Of a DNA stretch of 64,000 bases, positions 8,127-17,330 are shown one piece after another (position 1 is the stretch's first letter; each line of letters opens with the position of its first letter). The notes beneath the pieces were generated by a model that did not search any database, had not been told where the DNA came from, and saw only the letters and a list, made by a program, of their open reading frames with translations. The translations under genes and the position numbers were made by a program. This stretch comes from Pseudomonadota bacterium (GTDB lineage Bacteria; Myxococcota_A; UBA796; UBA9615), in contig JAAESI010000026.1 in assembly GCA_024229515.1 (NCBI GenBank), positions 1 to 64,000 on the forward strand, in the 5' to 3' direction.

Positions 8127-9185
8127 GTGACCCTGGTCGAGGCCGTCCCGAACTTCAGCGAGGGTCGGGACCCCGCCGTCATCGACGCCATCGCCGCGGC
8201 CCTGGATGGGGGCGGCGCGAGGGTGCTCCACATCGACCCCAACGCCGACGCCCACCGCACGGTGATCACCCTCGCGGGCCCCTTGGACGCGGTCACCGCG
8301 GCCTTGAAGCGGGGCATTCGTGAGGCGGTGGCGCGGATCGACATGCGGACCCACCGGGGGGCCCACCTGCGGGTGGGGGCTGCGGACGTCGTTCCCATCG
8401 TTCCTCTCCCGTTCACCGCCGCGGCGGTGCAGAGCTGTGTGGAGGCGGTCCAGACCCTCGGCCACGAGCTGGCCGCCGAGCTGGATCTGCCGATCTACCT
8501 GTACGAGCGCTCGGCGCTCCGAGGGGGGTATGCCGCGCTGCCCCGATGCCGCCGAGGCGGCTACGAGGCGCTGGAGGCCCGGTGGGCCGACGCTGCCGGA
8601 CAGCCCGATCTCGGCCCGAAGGCCTGGGGACCGGGCCCCGCCCGCACCGGCGCCACGGTGTTAGGGGTGCGCGACGTGCTCGTCGCCATGAACTTCACGT
8701 TGAACTCCACCGACGAGGCGCTCGCCCGAGGCATCGCCCGGGCCTTGCGCTCCGCCGGTCCCGCGGATCGACCGCACCGCCGCGCCGCCCTCCGCACGGT
8801 GGGCTGGACGATGGACGGGTACGACGGGCGGGTGCAGGTCTCGACGAACCTGCTGAACGTTCGCGTCACGTCCGCCTGGGAGGTGTTCCAGGCGGTCTCG
8901 GATCTGGCCGCGGAAGGGAGCGCCGAGGTGGTCGGCGCGGAGCTGATCGGGCTGGTGCCCGCGAAGGTGCTGACGGATGCCGCGTCTGCGGCTTCAGGAG
9001 TCGCGCCCCCCGGGTGGGAGGAGGGCGCGATCCTGAATGCCGCCTCGGGGAACGATGTCGCAGCGCTGAGGGATGGGGCAGGAGCGCTGCGGATCGATCA
9101 CCTGGGCGGAGGGATCAGCACCGCCGACATCCAGTCACGCACGCTCGAAGGGGGACTCGCGAGGGCGGGCTTCTGGACCGGCTGA
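8127..9185 (+). CDS. Glutamate formiminotransferase
   Basis: The protein begins TLVEAVPNFSEGRDPAVID, the hallmark of the formiminotransferase N-terminal subdomain, and contains MRTHRGAHLRVGAADVVPIV, which holds the family's catalytic-His region. It transfers the formimino group between formiminoglutamate and tetrahydrofolate, linking histidine breakdown to one-carbon metabolism. At 352 residues it is a stand-alone formiminotransferase without the cyclodeaminase domain. The GTG start at 8127 lies one base after the previous stop, so it is probably co-transcribed with the ketosynthase pair, though no biochemical link is obvious. The C-terminus (ISTADIQSRTLEGGLARAG) overlaps an opposite-strand small ORF. 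Confidence 0.88.
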   Translation: MTLVEAVPNFSEGRDPAVIDAIAAALDGGGARVLHIDPNADAHRTVITLAGPLDAVTAALKRGIREAVARIDMRTHRGAHLRVGAADVVPIVPLPFTAAAVQSCVEAVQTLGHELAAELDLPIYLYERSALRGGYAALPRCRRGGYEALEARWADAAGQPDLGPKAWGPGPARTGATVLGVRDVLVAMNFTLNSTDEALARGIARALRSAGPADRPHRRAALRTVGWTMDGYDGRVQVSTNLLNVRVTSAWEVFQAVSDLAAEGSAEVVGAELIGLVPAKVLTDAASAASGVAPPGWEEGAILNAASGNDVAALRDGAGALRIDHLGGGISTADIQSRTLEGGLARAGFWTG

Positions 9186-9280
9186 GCAGCGAGCATGGCG
9201 TCGAGGAGGCGTCGACGACGCTCCTCGCTGCTCGGGCTGTGGCGGGCGTCCCAGGGGCGAAGTTTGGGGGCTGACTGCAT
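9098..9280 (-). CDS. Small basic hypothetical protein
   Basis: A 60-residue ORF (MQSAPKLRPWDARHSPSSEE..., then ERRRRLLDAMLAAQPVQKP) is preceded by a good ribosome site, CCAGGAGAACCACG, directly before the ATG. The last 88 bases overlap the end of the formiminotransferase gene in antisense. It would be divergent from the WYL regulator, with a hairpin between them. No family is recognised. The main support is the Shine-Dalgarno match; the antisense overlap weakens it. Confidence 0.35.
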   Translation of the reverse strand: MQSAPKLRPWDARHSPSSEERRRRLLDAMLAAQPVQKPALASPPSSVRDWMSAVLIPPPR

Positions 9281-9330
9281 CGTGGTTCTCCTGGCCGCAC
9301 GCTGCGACCGCGACCCACAATCGATCGGGT

Positions 9331-9351
9331 CCGGGACGGAAATCGTCCCGG
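9331..9351. promoter_or_regulatory. Perfect inverted repeat upstream of WYL regulator
   Basis: CCGGGACG, a 5-base loop GAAAT, and CGTCCCGG form a perfect 8-bp stem. ATCGATCG occurs on each side as a direct repeat. It lies 44 bases before the WYL regulator start and between that gene and the divergent small ORF. An operator for autoregulation is plausible. Confidence 0.5.
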
Positions 9352-9394
9352 CTAGGATCGATCGCCCCCGAGCCGCTGGTACGCTCCCGCCTCC

Positions 9395-10450
9395 GTGAGC
9401 GAGTCCCGACGCACCCCCATCCAGCAAGCCCTCGCGTGCGCGCGCCTCCTTCGAGAGGGGTGGCACGACAAGTCCGCCCTCGCGCGGCGCCTCGGGGTCA
9501 GTGAGCGCGCGGTGAAGCGCTACCTCCGCGCCATCGCGGACGAGGAGGACGGCTACGAGATCCGCGAGATCGACGAGCGGGGCCACCGCGAGTACCGCAT
9601 CCGCCCCATCGCCTATCGCGAGCGTCGGCGCGGCTCGCCCTACGAGGTCATGGCGCTGGCCATGGCGGAGCGGTTCTTCCGCGCGTTCGACCCCGGCGGC
9701 GTCGCCGATCTGCTCGATCAGGTGCTGTACGAGGTCACCGGCGAAGAGGACGAGGCGGACGAGGATCGCATCGACCGCAAGCGCCGCAGCCTCGCCCGCC
9801 GCTTCGTGCTCGCGCGGGCGCCCCAACCGCTCCCCGGGCGCGTCCGCCGCGTGTTCGATCAGGTGCTTCGGGGGCTCGTGGACCGCCGGGTCCTCGAGCT
9901 CCGCTACCACCCCCGGAAGGGACCTGCGAAGGACTACGTGCTCCGCCCCTACACGCTGCTCCTGGGGGAGCAGGAGCTGGCGATCACGGGCGCCCTGGGG
10001 GAGCCCCCCGAAGACGGCGTAGCCCGCCTCGGCGACCCCATCCGTACGTTCGCCCTCAACCGGATCGAAGGGCTGAAGCTCCGGCAGACCCGCTTCTCGA
10101 TGCCGCACCTGGGGCTGTGGGACCCGGAGAAGAACTTCGAGGCCTCCTGGGGCCTGTACTCGGGGCCCTCGGAGCGGGCTCGGGTGGCGATCCATCCCGC
10201 GTTTGGAGAGCTCGTCAGCGAACGCGTCTGGCACCCCAGTCAGCAGGTCGGCGAGCCCGGTCCCGACGGCTGGATCCCCATCGAGTTCGACGTGTTCGTG
10301 GGCGGTGAGTTCCGCACCTGGGTGCTCGGCTGGGGGCCCTGGGCGCGGGTCGAGGAGCCCGCCTCGCTGGCCTCCTGGGTCGCCACCGTCCGCGCCCTCG
10401 AGCCGGGGGAGGGGACCCCCGATGACGATGAGGTCTTTCGGATCGTGTGA
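9395..10450 (+). CDS. WYL-domain transcriptional regulator
   Basis: The N-terminus is a helix-turn-helix (residues of about 8-50, with KSALARRLGVSERAVKRYLRA). The middle and C-terminus follow the WYL pattern: LELRYHPRKG, VLRPYTLLLGEQELAITG, TFALNRIEGLKL, then a WCX-like C-terminal extension (RARVAIHPAFGELVSERVWH...). WYL proteins are ligand-sensing transcription factors, often near defence or stress loci. The GTG start begins right at the HTH. The palindrome at 9331-9351 may be its operator. Nothing near it is an obvious defence system. Confidence 0.85.
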   Translation: MSESRRTPIQQALACARLLREGWHDKSALARRLGVSERAVKRYLRAIADEEDGYEIREIDERGHREYRIRPIAYRERRRGSPYEVMALAMAERFFRAFDPGGVADLLDQVLYEVTGEEDEADEDRIDRKRRSLARRFVLARAPQPLPGRVRRVFDQVLRGLVDRRVLELRYHPRKGPAKDYVLRPYTLLLGEQELAITGALGEPPEDGVARLGDPIRTFALNRIEGLKLRQTRFSMPHLGLWDPEKNFEASWGLYSGPSERARVAIHPAFGELVSERVWHPSQQVGEPGPDGWIPIEFDVFVGGEFRTWVLGWGPWARVEEPASLASWVATVRALEPGEGTPDDDEVFRIV

Positions 10451-10471
10451 TCCGCGGGCACACTCCGGCAG

Positions 10472-10897
10472 ATGCAGAACCCCCAGGATGCGATCGCCGC
10501 CGCCGAGGCCCTCTTCAGCAAGGCTCCGGCACCGCCGGAGTCCGATCCGAACGCCCCCGTGCGTCGCCGCGTGGCGAACCGGGTGACCAAGCCGACGGCG
10601 ATCCCCGCTCCCGTGGAGGCGTCCGCGGCCCCGAGCATCAAGGCTCAGTTCACGCGCCCGCGGCGTGCCCGCGTCGCGCCCCAACCGGCGCAGGTTCAGG
10701 TCCCGGTTGCCCTCGAACTCGTGCCCGAGCCCGAGCCGACGCCCGCCAGCCCGCAGGCGTGGCAGGTGCTGACCGACGGCTCCCGTGACTTCGTGGTCCT
10801 GGCCTGCGACGTCGCCGAGGCGACGGCCGCAGCCGCGGGGCATCTTCCCCCGGCCGTGCGCATGGTCGGCATCGAGCGGCTGCCCGAGGTTCTCTGA
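10472..10897 (+). CDS. Hypothetical protein, Pro/Ala-rich
   Basis: A 141-residue protein lies 21 bases after the WYL gene and is probably co-transcribed with it. It starts MQNPQDAIAAAEALFSKAP, continues through a Pro/Ala/Arg-rich low-complexity middle, and ends in a compact region (WQVLTDGSRDFVVLACDVAE through VRMVGIERLPEVL) that could form a small alpha/beta domain. No signal peptide or membrane segment is seen. The family is not recognised. Confidence 0.55.
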   Translation: MQNPQDAIAAAEALFSKAPAPPESDPNAPVRRRVANRVTKPTAIPAPVEASAAPSIKAQFTRPRRARVAPQPAQVQVPVALELVPEPEPTPASPQAWQVLTDGSRDFVVLACDVAEATAAAAGHLPPAVRMVGIERLPEVL

Positions 10898-10906
10898 GGG
10901 GGCTCG

Positions 10907-11989
10907 CTAGAGCCGTCGACGCATCGTCGCGATCAGGAGGAGCAGCAGCAGCGAAGCGCCCGCCCCGGCCTTGCCGTCGGTGAAGGAGCTGGCCGCGCAG
11001 CAGCCCGCGTCGTTGCCCCACCCATCTCCCTGGCCGCCGTCGAACGGCGTCGTGTCGTCGTCGCCGAAGCCGGTGTCGTCGTCGTCGTCGTCGTCACCCT
11101 CCTCGCACTCCGAGTCGGCCATGTCGATGTCGCCGTCGCAGTCGTCGTCGATGGTGTTGTTGCAGACCTCGTCGGCGTCGGGGTGGACGAAGGCGTCGGT
11201 GTCGTTGCAGTCGACGGAGGCGTCGTAGCCGTCGCCGTCGTTGTCGGGCGCGGCGCCGTTGTCGCCGTAGAGGTTCATCCAGAGGGGGCGGTGGTCCGCG
11301 GCCCACTCGTAGTAGTCGTTGTCGGGGAACGCCGAGCGGCAGTTGAAGATGAACCCCTCGACGTCGGCGAAGAGCACGACTTCGCCCCCGTCGGGCCTGC
11401 GCGCCACCGCCGCGAGGGTCTTGGTGGAGCCGTCCGGCGCCTGATACTGCAGCAGCGGATCGCCGCCGGAGACCGAGTTCACGTTGGCGATGTGCCACGC
11501 CCCTTGGCCGGTCGTGAGCGCGTCGGGCACCACCTGCGCGTCCGGGTGGGACTCGCTGCAGCCGCCCCAGAACTGGTCGTCGTTCAGGGCGAGATCGTGG
11601 TCGGGGATCGTGTTGAGCACGTTGGTCAGGAGCTGGTTGAAGAGCGCCTCGTCGGCGTTGTCCCCGAGCAGGACGAGCCGGCCGCCGCCGCTGAGGAAGC
11701 CGGAGAGGTAGATGCTGAGGTCCGGGTTCTCGTCGACCGCGACATGCGGGTGGCACATCACCAGGAGCTTCCACGTTCCGTCCGTGATGTTGCTGCCCAG
11801 CTCGGTGGTCAGCAGGACCTCGCTCGCCCCCGCGTCCTCCATCGCCTCGACGAAATCGGCCAGCTCCGTGTCGAAGAACGGTTGGGCGTCTCCGTGGAAG
11901 CAGTCGATCCAGACCTTGTCGGCCTGGGCAGCGGCGATCGAGGGGAGTCCGAGGACAGTGAGGAGGAGCAGCAGGATCGTGGGACGCAT
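10907..11989 (-). CDS. Exported MopE-repeat protein with MYXO-CTERM-like tail
   Basis: The signal peptide (MRPTILLLLLTVLGLPSIAAA) leads into a roughly 220-residue domain that looks like a class I glutamine amidotransferase-like/ThuA-like fold (YLSGFLSGGGRLVLLGDNAD). One MopE-type metal-binding repeat follows (DNDGDGYDASVDCNDTD ... CNNTIDDDCDGD), then a poly-Asp linker (EEGDDDDDDD). The end, CCAASSFTDGKAGAGA plus a Leu-rich helix and MRRRL, fits a Cys-type MYXO-CTERM sorting tail. It is expected on the cell surface. Its start is only 18 bases from the divergent PKD-protein start. The amidotransferase-fold suggestion is tentative. Confidence 0.8.
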   Translation of the reverse strand: MRPTILLLLLTVLGLPSIAAAQADKVWIDCFHGDAQPFFDTELADFVEAMEDAGASEVLLTTELGSNITDGTWKLLVMCHPHVAVDENPDLSIYLSGFLSGGGRLVLLGDNADEALFNQLLTNVLNTIPDHDLALNDDQFWGGCSESHPDAQVVPDALTTGQGAWHIANVNSVSGGDPLLQYQAPDGSTKTLAAVARRPDGGEVVLFADVEGFIFNCRSAFPDNDYYEWAADHRPLWMNLYGDNGAAPDNDGDGYDASVDCNDTDAFVHPDADEVCNNTIDDDCDGDIDMADSECEEGDDDDDDDTGFGDDDTTPFDGGQGDGWGNDAGCCAASSFTDGKAGAGASLLLLLLIATMRRRL

Positions 11990-12007
11990 CGCGTCTATCC
12001 TACACCC

Positions 12008-15000
12008 GTGCTCCTGTGCCGAACCCTGATCGCGACCGCCTTCCTGGGGCTGCTCGCGGCCCCCGCCGCCGCTGAGACCGTGCTCGTGCTCGGCTCCGAC
12101 TCCTCCACGGAGGTGACCGACGCGGCCGATGCGCTCATCGACACGGGGCTCTTCGCCGCCGGCGGCGTCACCGAACAGGTGGGACCGGCGACGCCCCTGC
12201 TGGGCGAGCTCACCGCGCACGACGTCGTGCTCGTGTGGGGCTTCGCGCCGCTCTGGGACGACGCCGATGCCCTCGGCGACGTGCTCGCGGACGCGGTCGA
12301 CGCCGGGGTCGGCGTGGTCGTCGGGAGCCCGTTGGACCCGGGCCTGCTGCCCGGCGGACGGTGGGCTTCGGCGGGATACAGCCCCGTCGCCGGCTCGACC
12401 GGCGTCACGGTCGCTGGAGACATCGACTTTGCCGACCCCTCCACCGACACCGCCCACCCCGCGCTGGCCGGCCTCAGCGCGGTCGTCTACCTCCCCGCGA
12501 CGGTCACGGGGCTGACCCTCAGCGCCACCGGCACCACCTTCGCGGTCGACACCGCGGGTGAGATCGTGGGGGCCCAGGTGTGCGATCGCGGGAGCATCGT
12601 CACCACCCTGTTCCCTTCTGAACTGGAGCCCGGCGGCTCGGCCAACGACGAGGCTCGCCTCTGGCTCGCGCAGATGCTCCTGGCCACGGTGACGGAGGAT
12701 CCCGAGGCCGACGCCGGCGACGACGTGAGCGTTGCCGAGGGCGGCTCGACCACGCTGGATGCGAGCGACTCGGACGCCGGGGACTTCGGCCCGCTGACCT
12801 TCGCCTGGGACCTCGACAACGACGGCACCTTCGACGATGCCACCGGCGACGCGCCGACCTTCAGCGCGGCGTCGCTGGACGGCCCCGACTCGGTGCCCGT
12901 GACCCTGCGCGTCACCGACGCCTGCGGCCGGATCGACACCGACTCACTCACCGTCACCATCACCAACGCCGACCCCAGCATCACGTCGGCCACGCAGGAT
13001 GGCCCCGCGGACGAGCCCGGCACCGTCGCGTTCACCGCCGCGGCGAGCGACCCCGGCGGCGACTCGGTCACGTTCAGCTGGGACTTCGACGACGGCTCGC
13101 CGGCCGGCTCCGGCGCGGCTCCCAGCCACACCTACGACGACTCGGGGACCTACACCGTCACCGTCACGGCGGACGACGGCGAGGGCGGAACCGACTCCAC
13201 CACCGTCCCGGTGACCATCAACAACCTGCCGCCGACCGGGCTCTCGGTGAGCGGCGACAGCTCCGTGGTGCTCGGGCAGAGCGCCTCGTTGACCGGCTCC
13301 GCGACGGATCCCGCGGGCGCCGCCGACCCCCTCACGTACACCTGGGCGTGGGGCGACACCACGAGCGACTCGGGCGTGGATCTGACGTCCGTGTCGCACA
13401 CCTACGCTGAGCCCGGCACCTTCACCGTGACCGTCACCGTGGACGACGGCGACGGCGGCTCCACCTCCGACACGGCCCAGATCGAAGTCACCAACCCCGG
13501 CCCCTCGCTGACGTTGGCGAGCTCCCCGGGCACCCGCGACGAGGCCCAGTCCGGCAGCTACTCCGTCACCGCGTCCGACGTGCTCGGCGATCCGGTGACC
13601 GTGACGTGGGACTGGGGCGACAGCTCCGCGGACGACAGCGGCCTCGACCTGGTCAGCGCGAGCCACGCCTACGCCGACGACGGCACCTTCACCGCGACGA
13701 TCACCGCCACCGATGCGTACGGCGGGAGCGCCTCCACCGACGTCGACACGGTCGTCGCCAACCTCGATCCAAGCATCTCCTCGAGCCCCGGAACCGCGGC
13801 TGAGGAGGGCACGCCGTACAGCGCTTCGCTGGCCGCCACGGACGTGCCCGCGGACCAGCCCGATCTCGTCTGGATCGCCCAGTCCGCCCCCGCCAGCGCG
13901 ACCTTCAATCCGTCGACGGCGACCTTCTCCTGGAACCCCAGCCTGGACGAGGCGCTCGGCGGCGCGGTCACCTTCGGGGCGCTCGTCAGCGACGGCGACG
14001 GCGGCACCGACGAACTCTCCTGGGTCGTCACCACCGCCTTCGAAGACGACGACAACGACGGCATGGCGGACAGCTGGGAGCTGGACAACGGCCTCGATCC
14101 GACGCTGGACGACAGCCTCGGAGACCCCGACGCCGACGGCGTCTCCAACGGCGACGAGTGGCTCGAGGGCACCGATCCGCAGGTCTTCGGCGGGCCCGAC
14201 GCCCCCGCGCCGACCTTCCCCATCGACGGGGAGTCGACCGACACGGCGGAGCCCGCGCTGACCGTCGCCAACGCCACCGACCCCGACGGCGACGTGCTCG
14301 CCTACGCCTTCGAGGTCTACGCCGACGGAGCGCTGACGGTGCTGGTGGACTCCGAGGACGGCATCGCCGAGGGCGCCTCGGAGACCGCCTGGACGCCCAC
14401 CGGCACCCTCGCTGAGAACACCCGCTACTTCTGGCGCGCCCGCGCCGCCGACGCCCGCGTCTCCGGAGCCTGGAGCATCGTCTCCCCCTTCTTCGTCGAC
14501 GAGGCCAACGATCCGCCCGCGGTTCCGACCCCCTTGTCGCCGGACGCGAGCACCGTCGACACGCCCCTTCCGGGCTTCGTCGTGGCCGTCGGCGCGGACC
14601 CCGAGGGCGACAGCTTCGTCGTCGAGATCGAGCTCGTCGACGAGACCGAGTCGGCGTTTGTCCCCGTCGTGGGGGACGGCTTCGCCGAGGACGGCACCTG
14701 GCTGGCGACGCCCGGGGACCCGCTCGCCGAGGACCACGAGTTCTCCTGGCGCGCCCGCTCCGCCGACGTCCGCGGCGGCGCCAGCGACTGGAGCGACGTG
14801 GCCCTCTTCGAAGTGGACGTGTCCAACACCGCGCCTCCGGTCCCGACCGTCGTGGCGCCCACGGACGGCTCCGAGGTCTCGACGGCGCTGCCGGACCTGA
14901 TCGTGGCGGTGGGCGAGGACGTCGATGGCGACCCCCTCACCGTCGTGTTCAGCGTGGACCTCGACCCGGCCTTCGCCTCGGACTCCCGCGAGGACCTCGG

Positions 15001-15610
15001 ACCGGTCGCGGTCGAAGCCGGGGAAGCCACCGCGGCCGTCACCGAAGCGCTCCCCGAGAACGCGACCGTCACCGCCCGGGCCCGCGCCGAGGATGATCGC
15101 GGCGGCGCCTCGGCGTGGGTGGTCTGGAGCTTCGTCGTCGATGCCACCGACGAGGCCCCGTCGGGCCCCCGCATCCTCGCCCCCGAAGACACCGCGACCG
15201 TCGACGGCTCGGCGCTGGAGATCCGCTGGGCCCCGGCCGACGACCCCGAAGGCGACGCGTTGACCTACGAAATCAGCATCGCCTCGGATCCCGACGGCGA
15301 GACTTTCTGGTCCGGAGCCGGGCTGACGATCCCCGACGGCGACGCCGAAGGCGCCACCACCGTGGACGTCGAGGTCCCCGCCGGGGCCTGGACCGCCGCC
15401 GCCCGCGCCACCGACGCCACCGGCCAGGTCGGTCCCTGGGGGCCGCTGAGCCGCTTCGTCGTGCTCCCCGTCGAGGGCACGGGAGCGGACCTCGAGGCGG
15501 GCGATGGGCCGTACGGGTGCGACTGCGCCTCCAGCGTGGCCGGCGGTGCTGGCTCGGGCGCCGTTCTGGCGCTCCTGGTGCTTCCCTGGGCCGTCCGCCG
15601 ACGCCGTTGA
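12008..15610 (+). CDS. Large exported PKD-repeat adhesin-like protein, MYXO-CTERM-like tail
   Basis: A 1200-residue protein with a signal peptide ending LLAAPAAA. After a roughly 200-residue N-terminal domain (TVLVLGSDSSTEVTDAADAL...) come at least four PKD-type beta domains, identified by repeated WDFDDGSP / WAWGDTTSD / WDWGDSSAD and SHTYAEPGTFTVTVTV motifs. Next are a cadherin-like segment, a calcium-binding stretch DDDNDGMADSWELDNG and about four fibronectin-III-like repeats (PxPLSPDAxTVDTPLPGF). It ends CDCASSVAGG, a hydrophobic helix and AVRRRR. Such proteins are surface stalks or adhesins. GTG at 12008 was chosen because the signal peptide begins there; the neighbouring gene starts 18 bases away on the other strand. 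Confidence 0.85.
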   Translation: MLLCRTLIATAFLGLLAAPAAAETVLVLGSDSSTEVTDAADALIDTGLFAAGGVTEQVGPATPLLGELTAHDVVLVWGFAPLWDDADALGDVLADAVDAGVGVVVGSPLDPGLLPGGRWASAGYSPVAGSTGVTVAGDIDFADPSTDTAHPALAGLSAVVYLPATVTGLTLSATGTTFAVDTAGEIVGAQVCDRGSIVTTLFPSELEPGGSANDEARLWLAQMLLATVTEDPEADAGDDVSVAEGGSTTLDASDSDAGDFGPLTFAWDLDNDGTFDDATGDAPTFSAASLDGPDSVPVTLRVTDACGRIDTDSLTVTITNADPSITSATQDGPADEPGTVAFTAAASDPGGDSVTFSWDFDDGSPAGSGAAPSHTYDDSGTYTVTVTADDGEGGTDSTTVPVTINNLPPTGLSVSGDSSVVLGQSASLTGSATDPAGAADPLTYTWAWGDTTSDSGVDLTSVSHTYAEPGTFTVTVTVDDGDGGSTSDTAQIEVTNPGPSLTLASSPGTRDEAQSGSYSVTASDVLGDPVTVTWDWGDSSADDSGLDLVSASHAYADDGTFTATITATDAYGGSASTDVDTVVANLDPSISSSPGTAAEEGTPYSASLAATDVPADQPDLVWIAQSAPASATFNPSTATFSWNPSLDEALGGAVTFGALVSDGDGGTDELSWVVTTAFEDDDNDGMADSWELDNGLDPTLDDSLGDPDADGVSNGDEWLEGTDPQVFGGPDAPAPTFPIDGESTDTAEPALTVANATDPDGDVLAYAFEVYADGALTVLVDSEDGIAEGASETAWTPTGTLAENTRYFWRARAADARVSGAWSIVSPFFVDEANDPPAVPTPLSPDASTVDTPLPGFVVAVGADPEGDSFVVEIELVDETESAFVPVVGDGFAEDGTWLATPGDPLAEDHEFSWRARSADVRGGASDWSDVALFEVDVSNTAPPVPTVVAPTDGSEVSTALPDLIVAVGEDVDGDPLTVVFSVDLDPAFASDSREDLGPVAVEAGEATAAVTEALPENATVTARARAEDDRGGASAWVVWSFVVDATDEAPSGPRILAPEDTATVDGSALEIRWAPADDPEGDALTYEISIASDPDGETFWSGAGLTIPDGDAEGATTVDVEVPAGAWTAAARATDATGQVGPWGPLSRFVVLPVEGTGADLEAGDGPYGCDCASSVAGGAGSGAVLALLVLPWAVRRRR

Positions 15611-15696
15611 GGTCGAATCACCGTCGAAGCTTTGGTAGGTTGCGACACGGGCCGGGAGAACTCGTGGGGACGAGGGCACCCGTAGATGAGGGACAC

Positions 15697-16509
15697 ATGC
15701 ACAAGTGGATGATTGCTGCGGCCGCGAGCTGCATCGTGGCGCTTTGGGGGCTGACCCCCGCTTCGGCCCAGGTGGGAACGCACTGCTACGCGGTGGGTGA
15801 TGGCGGTGGTGCCAACGGCGGCGACGACCTGCTCACGCTGGTCGACTTCACCGACCCGAACGCCTCGACCAACGAGACCGACGTCGGCACCGGGACCGGC
15901 ACCGAGCGGATCGAGGCGGCCGCGCTGCATCCCATCACCGGCGTCATGTACGCCGCCGACGACGAGGAGTTCGGGACCATCGACCTCGTCACCGGGGAGT
16001 ACAGCTCGATCGGGCTCTTCGGCTCCGGCGACGGCTCCGACGGCAACGAGGACTTCGACGACGTCGACGGCCTCTCGTTCGACCTCGACGGCACGCTGTA
16101 CGGATCCGTGCGCCGCAGCGACGCGGACCTCCTCATCCAGATCAACATCGCCACCGGCGCCCACATCAACAACGCCTTCGGCGGCGGCAACGACTACGTG
16201 GTCGTGCCCGAGATCGGCGGCCGCGATGACGTCGACGACCTCGCCATCGACCCCTCCAACGGCACCCTGTACGCCACCCTCGTCGGCTCCGGGGGCGACA
16301 TCCTCATCACCATCAACAAGGCGACCGGGGCGAGCACGAACCTCGGCTCGATCGGCTTCAACAGCATCGAGGGGTTGGGCTTCGACCCCAGCGGGCAGCT
16401 CTGGGGCGCGCGTGAGGCGGGCGCCCTCGTCGCCATCGACAAGAACACCGGCGCCGGCACCATCTTCAGCACGCTGGACAACGCCGAGGACTACGAGTCG
16501 ATCACCTAA
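15697..16509 (+). CDS. Exported beta-propeller-like protein, N-terminal part before a frameshift
   Basis: The signal peptide (MHKWMIAAAASCIVALWGLTPASA) is followed by about 240 residues of repeated propeller-blade-like units (AALHPITGVMYAADD, GLSFDLDGTLYGSVR, LAIDPSNGTLYATLV, GLGFDPSGQLWGARE). The frame ends with ESIT and a TAA. The next bases in the +1 frame read NTSGIDTDSDGLSDFDE, the start of a TSP3 repeat series, so the original protein very probably continued. The break is a one-base gain or two-base loss near 16505. Either the protein is truncated, or this is an assembly indel. Confidence 0.75.
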   Translation: MHKWMIAAAASCIVALWGLTPASAQVGTHCYAVGDGGGANGGDDLLTLVDFTDPNASTNETDVGTGTGTERIEAAALHPITGVMYAADDEEFGTIDLVTGEYSSIGLFGSGDGSDGNEDFDDVDGLSFDLDGTLYGSVRRSDADLLIQINIATGAHINNAFGGGNDYVVVPEIGGRDDVDDLAIDPSNGTLYATLVGSGGDILITINKATGASTNLGSIGFNSIEGLGFDPSGQLWGAREAGALVAIDKNTGAGTIFSTLDNAEDYESIT

Positions 16510-17330
16510 CACCTCCGGGATCGACACCGACAGCGACGGCCTCAGTGACTTCGACGAGTCGAACACGCACGGCACCGACCCCAGCAACCCCGACACCGAC
16601 GGCGACAGCCTGCTCGACGGCGCCGAGTTGAACAGCCACGGCACCGACCCGCTGAACCCCGACACCGATGGCGACAGCCTCGGCGACGGCCTCGAGGTGG
16701 TGGGCTGCACCGATCCGTTGAGCTCCGACACCGACGGGGACGGCCTGCCCGACGGCGCCGAGGACCTCGACGGGGACAACTTCATCGACCCCGGCGAGAC
16801 CGACCCCTGCAGCGCCGACACCGACGGCGACGGCCTGGACGACGGGGACGAGACGACCCTGTACGGCACCGATCCCACCGACGCCGACAGCGACAACGAC
16901 GGGCTGGACGACGGCGAGGAGGTCAACACCCACGGCACCGATCCGAACGACTCCGACACGGACGACGACAACTCCCCCGACGGCTTCGAGGTCACCATCG
17001 CGGGCACCGACCCGCTGGACGACGACACCGACGACGACGGCCTCCTGGACGGCAACGAGGCGGCCCTCTGCACCAGCGCGCTGACGACGACGACGACGAC
17101 GACGATGACGACGCGTCCCTGGACGACAGCGACGGCGACGGCCTCAGCGACGAGCTCGAGCGTCAGATCGGCACCGGTCCCTTCGAGCCCAACGTGCTCC
17201 AGGGCTCCGGCGGGTGCGAGGGCTGCAGCCAGAGCGCCTCCAGCCCGGCCGCGCCGCTGTCCCTCGGCCTGCTCCTCCTCGCCGGCCTGCTCGGCCTGCG
17301 CCGCCGCCGGGAACTCGCCCGCGGCTCCGC
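16510..17330 (+). pseudogene. Frameshifted distal part: TSP3 repeats and MYXO-CTERM-like tail
   Basis: Downstream of the stop at 16509 the +1 frame carries about eight calcium-binding TSP3-type repeats (DTDSDGLSDFDE, DTDGDSLLDG, DSDNDGLDDGEE and so on). At the GAC run near 17083-17112 that frame turns into Thr repeats, while the original frame becomes DDDDDD followed by SDGDGLSDELERQIG and GGCEGCSQSASS, a Leu-rich helix and LRRRR. The two shifts cancel, returning to the first frame. The intact parent would be one exported propeller-TSP3-sorting-tail protein of about 540 residues. The second shift sits in a triplet repeat. Confidence 0.7.

Noticed and set aside
10907..15610. Long reading frames on the opposite strand of the PKD and MopE genes, rich in Val/Gly/Arg or Arg/Pro
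   Set aside because: They are frame shadows caused by very high GC and Asp/Gly codon repeats. They lack domain patterns and plausible starts, whereas the chosen strands have signal peptides and known repeats.
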